In this document: positions 58,721-64,000 of the stretch, piece after piece
How positions within the stretch are numbered: the first letter of the stretch is position 1
Layout of the letters: each line of letters starts with the position of its first letter
DNA from: Chitinophagales bacterium
GTDB taxonomy: Bacteria > Bacteroidota > Bacteroidia > Chitinophagales > Chitinophagaceae
Assembly (NCBI GenBank): GCA_017303335.1
Contig: JAFLBK010000001.1
Location: 501,001-565,000, forward strand
Direction of reading: 5' to 3'
Length of the DNA stretch: 64,000 nt
Made by a program: the position numbers and the translations under genes
Notes under the pieces: model-generated
Told to the model about the DNA's origin: nothing
Database searches by the model: none
The model's input: the letters and a program-made list of their open reading frames with translations, nothing else

Positions 58721-59908
58721 ATGAACGAGAAATTTGTTACCCGGGTAGCCGCCGAACTGAAAGAGATCGAAGCTGCCGGACTGCTCAAAAAAGAGCGCAT
58801 CATCACCAGCGAACAAGGAGCGGAGATCATTGTAAACGGCAAGACGGTTCTGAATTTTTGTGCCAATAACTACCTCGGACTCTCCTCCCATCCCAAAGTA
58901 ATAGCTGCCGCTAAAAAATACATCGATATCCGGGGTTATGGAATGAGCAGCGTACGGTTTATCTGTGGCACCCAGGATATTCATAAAGAGCTGGAACAGA
59001 AGATATCCACCTTCCTGGGCACCGAAGATACGATCCTGTACGCCGCGGCATTCGACGCCAATGGCGGGGTGTTTGAACCCTTGTTCGGTGAAGAAGACGC
59101 CATCATTTCGGATGCGCTTAACCATGCTTCCATCATCGATGGTGTACGGCTCTGTAAAGCCCAGCGCTACCGCTACGAACACAATAATATGGACGACCTG
59201 GAAGCAAAGCTGAAGGAAAGCGCCCATCTCCGCAGCCGGATCATCGTTACCGACGGAAGTTTCAGTATGGATGGCACCATCGCACAACTGGATAAGATCT
59301 GCGACCTGGCCGACAAATACGACGCGATCGTTATGATCGACGAATGCCATAGCAGCGGCTTCCTGGGTAAAACAGGCAGGGGTACCCATGAGTACCGGGG
59401 TGTGATGGGCCGAATCGACATCATTACCGGTACCCTCGGCAAAGCCCTCGGTGGCGCCAGCGGTGGTTTTACCAGCGGCCGTAAAGAGATCATCGAAATG
59501 CTTCGCCAGCGCAGCCGGCCCTACCTGTTCAGCAATACCCTGGCCCCCAGCATCGTGGGCGGCTCCATCGCCGTACTGGATATGCTGAGCGAAACCACCG
59601 AACTGCGGGATAAACTGGAGGCCAATACCCGGTATTTCCGTGAGAAGATGACCAAGGCAGGTTTTGATATCAAACCGGGCGACCACCCGATCGTACCCAT
59701 CATGCTCTACGATGCCGTACTGGCCCAGAATTTTGCAGCAAAGCTCCTGGAGGAAGGCATATACGTGATCGGCTTCTTTTTCCCGGTGGTGGCCAAGGGC
59801 CAGGCGCGGATACGGGTACAGTTAAGCGCCGCCCATGAACAACGCCACCTCGATAAAGCCATTGAAGCCTTTACCAAGATCGGTAAGGAACTGGGCGTAC
59901 TCAAATAA
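58721..59908 (+). CDS. kbl: Glycine C-acetyltransferase (2-amino-3-ketobutyrate CoA ligase)
   Basis: 395 residues from ATG 58721. Alpha-oxoamine synthase: [35 protein letters not shown] (split), [15 protein letters not shown], and the PLP Lys in [14 protein letters not shown]. The close match to Kbl over the whole length favours glycine C-acetyltransferase over serine palmitoyltransferase or BioF. It converts 2-amino-3-oxobutyrate and CoA to glycine and acetyl-CoA in threonine breakdown. tdh is not adjacent. lutB follows after five bases. Confidence 0.93.
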   Translation: MNEKFVTRVAAELKEIEAAGLLKKERIITSEQGAEIIVNGKTVLNFCANNYLGLSSHPKVIAAAKKYIDIRGYGMSSVRFICGTQDIHKELEQKISTFLGTEDTILYAAAFDANGGVFEPLFGEEDAIISDALNHASIIDGVRLCKAQRYRYEHNNMDDLEAKLKESAHLRSRIIVTDGSFSMDGTIAQLDKICDLADKYDAIVMIDECHSSGFLGKTGRGTHEYRGVMGRIDIITGTLGKALGGASGGFTSGRKEIIEMLRQRSRPYLFSNTLAPSIVGGSIAVLDMLSETTELRDKLEANTRYFREKMTKAGFDIKPGDHPIVPIMLYDAVLAQNFAAKLLEEGIYVIGFFFPVVAKGQARIRVQLSAAHEQRHLDKAIEAFTKIGKELGVLK

Positions 59909-59913
59909 GAAAC

Positions 59914-61290
59914 ATGTCCGAACAATCGCAAACATTCATAGCAAAAAGTACCGTTAAGGCCGCCGACCTGGAACACCGGCGCAAGATCAATTTCAATATC
60001 GGCCGGTACAACGCTGTTGTGCCGAAAGGCAAGCAACAGTTTGCCGACGTGCACCTGGCCCGCGAACGGGCCAAGAACCTGAAATGGCGGGCCATCGAAA
60101 CACTCGACCAGCAACTGGAAGAATTCGAACTCAACTTCACCAAACGGGGCGGCAAAGTAATCTGGGCCGAGAACAGCGAACAGGCCATTGAAGAGGTACT
60201 GAAGATCTGCAAAGAAAAGAACTGCAAAACCCTGGTGAAGAGCAAGAGCATGGTCACCGAAGAGATCCATCTCAACAAAGCGCTCGAAGCAAACGGCATC
60301 GAAAGCGTGGAAACCGACCTGGGCGAATACATCCAGCAACTTGACGGCGAACCTCCTTACCACATTGTGACACCCGCCATGCACAAAAGCAAGGAAGATG
60401 TAGCCCGGCTCTTCAATAAAAAACTGGGTACACCGATCAATTATACACCGGAACAACTAACCCTGAAAGCCCGGGAAGTGCTCCGTGAAAAATATGTACA
60501 GGCAGAAGTGGGTGTTACGGGCGCCAATTTTATCATCAGCGATATCGGGGCCGTGGCGGTTACCGAAAATGAAGGAAATGCCAGGCTCAGCTGCTCCTTC
60601 CCCAAAACACATATTGCCATCGTGGGTATCGAAAAGATGATCCCTTCCCTTACCGACCTGGGATTGTTCTGGCCCCTGCTGGCAACGTATGGTACCGGCC
60701 AAAAGATAACGGTATACAATACGCTCATCGCCGGCCCCCGCCAGGAAAACGAAGCCGATGGTCCCGACGAAATGTATGTGATCCTGCTCGACAATGGACG
60801 CACCAACATCCTGCAAAATCCAAAGCAACGGGAAAGCCTTTACTGCATACGCTGCGGCGCCTGCCTGAACGCCTGCCCTATCTACAAGAACATCGGTGGT
60901 CATGCCTACGGTACCACCTACAGCGGCCCCATCGGAAGCGTCATCACACCGCACCTGCAGGGTCTGGAAGAATTCAAACACCTGAGCTACGCTTCCTCGC
61001 TTTGCGGCAATTGCACCGAAGTATGTTCGGTAAAGATCAACCTCCATGAACTTTTGCTCGAGAACCGTTCTGAAGCGGTTGAAAGCGGGCTGGTTCCCTT
61101 CAGCGAAAAGATGGCCTGGAAACTCTGGCGCATCGCGAGCCTGAAACGAGGATTGATGAACCTGGGCAATGGCAACATCAAAAACAAAGTGGTCAACGGC
61201 ATGTTCAAAGGCTGGAAAGAACGAAGAAGCGACCTGCAATTCAGCCAAAAGACCTTTAACCAGCTGTGGAAGGAACGTTACAAGAACTAA
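59914..61290 (+). CDS. lutB: Lactate utilization iron-sulfur protein LutB
   Basis: 458 residues. LUD domain with EIHLNKALEANGIESVETDLGEYI and GANFIISDIGAVAVTENEGN, then two ferredoxin-like clusters: CIRCGACLNACP and CGNCTEVCSVKINL. LutB works with LutA and LutC to oxidise L-lactate to pyruvate. Neither lutA nor lutC is in the visible neighbourhood; the five-base gap to kbl suggests joint transcription of the two genes. Confidence 0.93.
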   Translation: MSEQSQTFIAKSTVKAADLEHRRKINFNIGRYNAVVPKGKQQFADVHLARERAKNLKWRAIETLDQQLEEFELNFTKRGGKVIWAENSEQAIEEVLKICKEKNCKTLVKSKSMVTEEIHLNKALEANGIESVETDLGEYIQQLDGEPPYHIVTPAMHKSKEDVARLFNKKLGTPINYTPEQLTLKAREVLREKYVQAEVGVTGANFIISDIGAVAVTENEGNARLSCSFPKTHIAIVGIEKMIPSLTDLGLFWPLLATYGTGQKITVYNTLIAGPRQENEADGPDEMYVILLDNGRTNILQNPKQRESLYCIRCGACLNACPIYKNIGGHAYGTTYSGPIGSVITPHLQGLEEFKHLSYASSLCGNCTEVCSVKINLHELLLENRSEAVESGLVPFSEKMAWKLWRIASLKRGLMNLGNGNIKNKVVNGMFKGWKERRSDLQFSQKTFNQLWKERYKN

Positions 61291-61313
61291 GAAGAATTAA
61301 TGGATAAAAACGG

Positions 61314-61336
61314 CCCTGCTCTGGCAGGACTTTTTT
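61314..61336 (+). terminator. Terminator after lutB
   Basis: CCTGC (61315-61319) and GCAGG (61324-61328) around TCTG, followed by a T-rich tract. The stem is short, so moderate confidence. Confidence 0.55.
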
Positions 61337-61349
61337 AATTTGTGTATTC

Positions 61350-62636
61350 ATGGTGCTGGTTTACTCACATATTACCTCTCCCCGCCTTCAATACATCTGC
61401 CATTTCATTTTTACCGAACTGATGGGCGCAGCCGTATCCATCACCATCGACCAGGAAGAGTTCAGCGTGTACGAAGGAGTAAAGATCAATTACAGCGATG
61501 CCCGGATACCCGGAAATGTTTTCCGGATCGAAGGCAACAGTTTTTTATTCGACGAGATCATCATCCGGCAGGAAATCATCTGTTTTGAGGTAAACGGGTA
61601 CAAGGCTTTTTTCCGTTCGCATGATTCCGATTTCCCATTCGACATTTTTGCCGCCTCCTTCTACCTCATCACCCGGTACGAGGAATACCTGCCGCACAGG
61701 AAAGACGCATACGGACGATATGCCCATGAGAATTCACTCGCGTTTAAAGAAAATTTTCTCAACCTGCCACTGGTAAACATCTGGGTAAAAGAATTCGCCA
61801 AAAGACTGAAAGAGAAATTCCCAACTTTCAATTATCAACCTTCAACTTTCAACTTCCTGCCCACCTATGATATTGATATCGCCTGGTCGTACAAACACAA
61901 GGGACTGCTCAGGAACCTGGGAGGATTCATCAAATCGGCTTCGGCAGAAAGATGGCAGGTACTCGCCGGTATACGCCCGGATCCATTCGATTCGTACAAC
62001 TGGCTCCATGAACTGCATACACGATACCAGCTCGACCCGGTTTATTTCTTCCTTGTGGCCGGGAAGAATGGGCAATACGATAAGAACATCCTTCCGCACA
62101 ACGATTCAATGTGGAAACTGATACAGCAGCATGCTACCCGGTATACAGTCGGCCTGCACCCCTCCTGGCAAAGCGGGGATGCCCTTTCATTGCTCGCCAA
62201 AGAAAAAAAACAACTGGAAGCCATGAGCGGCTTGCCGGTACAACGATCCCGGCAACATTATATCCGCTTTAACCTGCCCGAGGGATACAACCGCTTACTG
62301 GAAGCGGGCATCACAAATGATTATTCGATGGGTTATGGAAGCATCAACGGCTTCAGGGCTTCGGTGGCTTCTTCGTTCTATTGGTATAATCTTGAAGAGG
62401 AAGAACAAACCGAACTCCGTATCCACCCGTTCTGTTTCATGGATGCCAATTCCTATTACGAACAAAAGCAGAACACCGAACAAACCTGGACTGAATTAGA
62501 ACACTACATAACTGTATGCAAGGAAAATTCCGGAACACTCGCTGCGATCTGGCATAATAACTTCCTGGGAACTGACCCCGCTTTTGCGGGATGGCGGGAA
62601 CTCTACGAACGGTTTATAACTCGGGTTCGGCAATAA
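61350..62636 (+). CDS. Polysaccharide deacetylase-like protein (DUF7033-type N-terminus)
   Basis: 428 residues. N-terminal domain (HFIFTELMGAAVSITIDQEEF, YSDARIPGNVFRI) typical of the DUF7033 partner domain, then a deacetylase-like barrel: PTYDIDIAWSYKHKG (D-x-D motif), GLHPSWQSGD (metal His-Pro-Ser-Trp), and late AIWHNNFLG. Predicted to deacetylate or otherwise act on surface glycans. Residues ~158-168 (FPTFNYQPSTFNF) are coded by a simple repeat. It overlaps the convergent EamA gene by 23 bases. Confidence 0.82.
   Translation: MVLVYSHITSPRLQYICHFIFTELMGAAVSITIDQEEFSVYEGVKINYSDARIPGNVFRIEGNSFLFDEIIIRQEIICFEVNGYKAFFRSHDSDFPFDIFAASFYLITRYEEYLPHRKDAYGRYAHENSLAFKENFLNLPLVNIWVKEFAKRLKEKFPTFNYQPSTFNFLPTYDIDIAWSYKHKGLLRNLGGFIKSASAERWQVLAGIRPDPFDSYNWLHELHTRYQLDPVYFFLVAGKNGQYDKNILPHNDSMWKLIQQHATRYTVGLHPSWQSGDALSLLAKEKKQLEAMSGLPVQRSRQHYIRFNLPEGYNRLLEAGITNDYSMGYGSINGFRASVASSFYWYNLEEEEQTELRIHPFCFMDANSYYEQKQNTEQTWTELEHYITVCKENSGTLAAIWHNNFLGTDPAFAGWRELYERFITRVRQ
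61821..61856. repeat. In-frame CAACTTTCAA repeat inside the deacetylase-like gene
   Basis: CAACTTTCAA, a diverged ATTATCAACC and TTCAACTTTCAACTT follow each other, coding FNYQPSTFNF between the N-terminal domain and the barrel. Confidence 0.6.
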
Positions 62637-63555
62637 TCTTCTCCCGGTTTCGCTTAATGCTGTAGTTAACGAGAAACACACCCACCAGGGTAACGATGGC
62701 GCCCCAGAGGATATTCATGGTCAGTTTTTCATCCACAACAAAATACGCGGCCACCATCGCCACCAGGGGATTGATGTACGCATAGAGTGAGGAAACGGCC
62801 GCGGGCAATTTTTTCATCGAATAGATAAAGGCGACAAAGGCCAGCAGGGAACCCGCCAATACCAGGTAGGTGATGGCCAGCCAGGACTTGGTAGTGATGG
62901 CCGCCAGTGGTACCGCCGGTTGAAAAGTATGCGCCGCGATAAAAAGAATGAACGACCCGATAAGCATCTGCCAGCCGGTTGCATAATATGGATTCATGTT
63001 CACTTTGTTGCGAACGATAAAGATCGTACCCACACTCCAGGCCAGCATGGCCGTTACAGAAAGCAATACGCCGAACAGAAACCCATCGGGATGCTTTTGA
63101 AAGGCATTCTCGTAGAACACGATGCCGATACCGGTAATCCCCAGCAACAAACCCACGAAGGTAAGGGGGGTCATATTCTTCACTTTGAAAAAGAAACGTT
63201 CAATGATCACCACGCTCAAGGGATATAAGGCGCCGATCAGGGCGCTTAACCCGGTGGGAATATAGTTCAGGCTCCAGGTGCTGAGCCCGTTCGCCATGAC
63301 AAACATCAACAGCGACATCATGAGAAGCCAGCCGAATTGTTTTTTGCTGGGAAGACCGATCTTTTTATAAAAGAGAAAGAATACCACGAAGAAACTGCCG
63401 CCGAAAAACTGCCGGATCGATGCCATCTGCAGCGCAGGCATATCCATTACAGCGATCTTGCTGGCAACCCAGGTTGTACCCCAGACAATGCTGGTGATAC
63501 CCAATGCCAGGTAACCGCCGGCACGGCCCTTCGGTAAGTTCTTACTGATATTCAT
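62614..63555 (-). CDS. EamA/DMT family transporter
   Basis: 313 residues, ten predicted membrane helices in two EamA halves (first: GITSIVWGTTWVASKIAV ... LSTWSLNYIPTGLSALIGALYPLSVVIIER in pieces; second: VTAMLAWSVGTIFIV ... LYAYINPLVAMVAAYFVVDEKLT). Probably exports a metabolite or amino acid; substrate cannot be told. It begins 10 bases after the purH stop and may be co-transcribed with it. Confidence 0.92.
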   Translation of the reverse strand: MNISKNLPKGRAGGYLALGITSIVWGTTWVASKIAVMDMPALQMASIRQFFGGSFFVVFFLFYKKIGLPSKKQFGWLLMMSLLMFVMANGLSTWSLNYIPTGLSALIGALYPLSVVIIERFFFKVKNMTPLTFVGLLLGITGIGIVFYENAFQKHPDGFLFGVLLSVTAMLAWSVGTIFIVRNKVNMNPYYATGWQMLIGSFILFIAAHTFQPAVPLAAITTKSWLAITYLVLAGSLLAFVAFIYSMKKLPAAVSSLYAYINPLVAMVAAYFVVDEKLTMNILWGAIVTLVGVFLVNYSIKRNREKIIAEPEL

Positions 63556-63565
63556 GTGTACAGTG

Positions 63566-64000
63566 TCAATGTTTGAAATGGCGCTGGCCGGTGATCACCA
63601 TGGCCAGGTCATTCGCCTTGCAATATTCGATCGAGTCTTTATCCCGGATTGAACCACCCGGCTGAATAAAGGCCCCGATACCCGCCGCATGGGCGATCTT
63701 CACACAATCATCAAAGGGAAAGAAGGCATCGCTGGCCAGTACCGCACCATCCAGGCTGAAGTTGAATTGCTTCGACTTTTCGATCGACTGGCGGAGTGAA
63801 TCGATGCGGGATGTTTGTCCGCAGCCCTTACCGATCAGTTGCCTGTTCTTCACCAACGCGATGGCATTGCTCTTTAAATGTTTACATACAAGGTTGGCAA
63901 AAACCAGGTCTGCACGCTCGGCATCCGTTGCCGTTCTTCCTCCCTCCTCTTTCCAGTCTGTATAATTTCCGGTGTCCGTTCCCTGCACCAACACTCCGTT
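63566..64000 (-). CDS. purH: Bifunctional AICAR transformylase/IMP cyclohydrolase, C-terminal part
   Basis: The last 144 residues of PurH; the gene continues beyond the right edge. Visible AICAR-transformylase motifs: KHLKSNAIALVKNRQ (catalytic Lys region), GKGCGQTSRIDSLRQ, ASDAFFPFDDCVK, AFIQPGGSIRDKDSI and the terminal ITGQRHFKH. It catalyses the last two steps of IMP synthesis. The N-terminal cyclohydrolase domain is outside the window. Confidence 0.95.
   Translation of the reverse strand, partial: NGVLVQGTDTGNYTDWKEEGGRTATDAERADLVFANLVCKHLKSNAIALVKNRQLIGKGCGQTSRIDSLRQSIEKSKQFNFSLDGAVLASDAFFPFDDCVKIAHAAGIGAFIQPGGSIRDKDSIEYCKANDLAMVITGQRHFKH

Overview
The window looks like a chromosomal segment of a Bacteroidota bacterium, most likely family Chitinophagaceae. 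Reasons: type IX secretion sorting domains (types A and B), a GldA homologue, a TonB-dependent receptor with an N-terminal carboxypeptidase-regulatory-like domain, a PSP1/RicT-like protein, small 2TM and DUF6814-type membrane proteins, roughly 50% GC by eye, and many starts preceded by the Bacteroidota -7 promoter box TAnnTTTG rather than a clear Shine-Dalgarno. I found no rRNA, tRNA, CRISPR array, prophage or intact insertion sequence. Coding density is high; the only gap over 300 bases is 3564-4009.

Layout. 1-3563 (minus): TonB-dependent receptor, then a 2TM protein, a TPR-like secreted protein and a truncated membrane protein. 4010-6111 (plus): radA and comF. 6274-10115: a beta-helix lipoprotein, two tandem glutathione peroxidases and the DNA polymerase III delta-prime subunit. 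10411-15487: PSP1 protein, gldA, enolase, a DivIC/FtsB protein, a tiny anti-sigma-like protein and endonuclease III. 15584-22207: an outer-membrane protein, then a minus-strand DUF1800-DUF1501-PKD/T9SS operon and a lipoprotein. 22316-30484: a KorA-type oxidoreductase subunit, an arginase-fold protein with altered metal ligands, a PBP4-type carboxypeptidase, a large PKD-repeat adhesin-like protein and a secreted M14/AstE-like hydrolase.

30487-39676: mutL, a GH3/beta-lactamase fusion, and an ABC-HlyD-TolC type I secretion operon whose ATPase has lost most catalytic motifs. 39746-49313 is the most coherent functional block: porin, MHS-type MFS permease, two very small membrane proteins, an SSF-STAC histidine kinase and a response regulator, all on the minus strand, with an InsA-like zinc-ribbon/HTH protein and acetyl-CoA synthetase divergent next to it. 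I read it as a carboxylate (probably acetate) sensing, uptake and activation locus.

49383-64000: an M16 peptidase, an alpha/beta hydrolase overlapping queA, an L,D-transpeptidase, an ECF sigma/anti-sigma/outer-membrane-protein operon, kbl with lutB, a polysaccharide-deacetylase-like protein, an EamA transporter and the 3' part of purH.

Themes across the window: promoters placed so close to start codons that leaders must be very short; several short dispersed-repeat classes in spacers and occasionally in frame inside genes; and several enzyme homologues (MutL, arginase-like protein, ABC ATPase) with key catalytic residues changed. All family assignments were made by reading the sequence; no database search was run.
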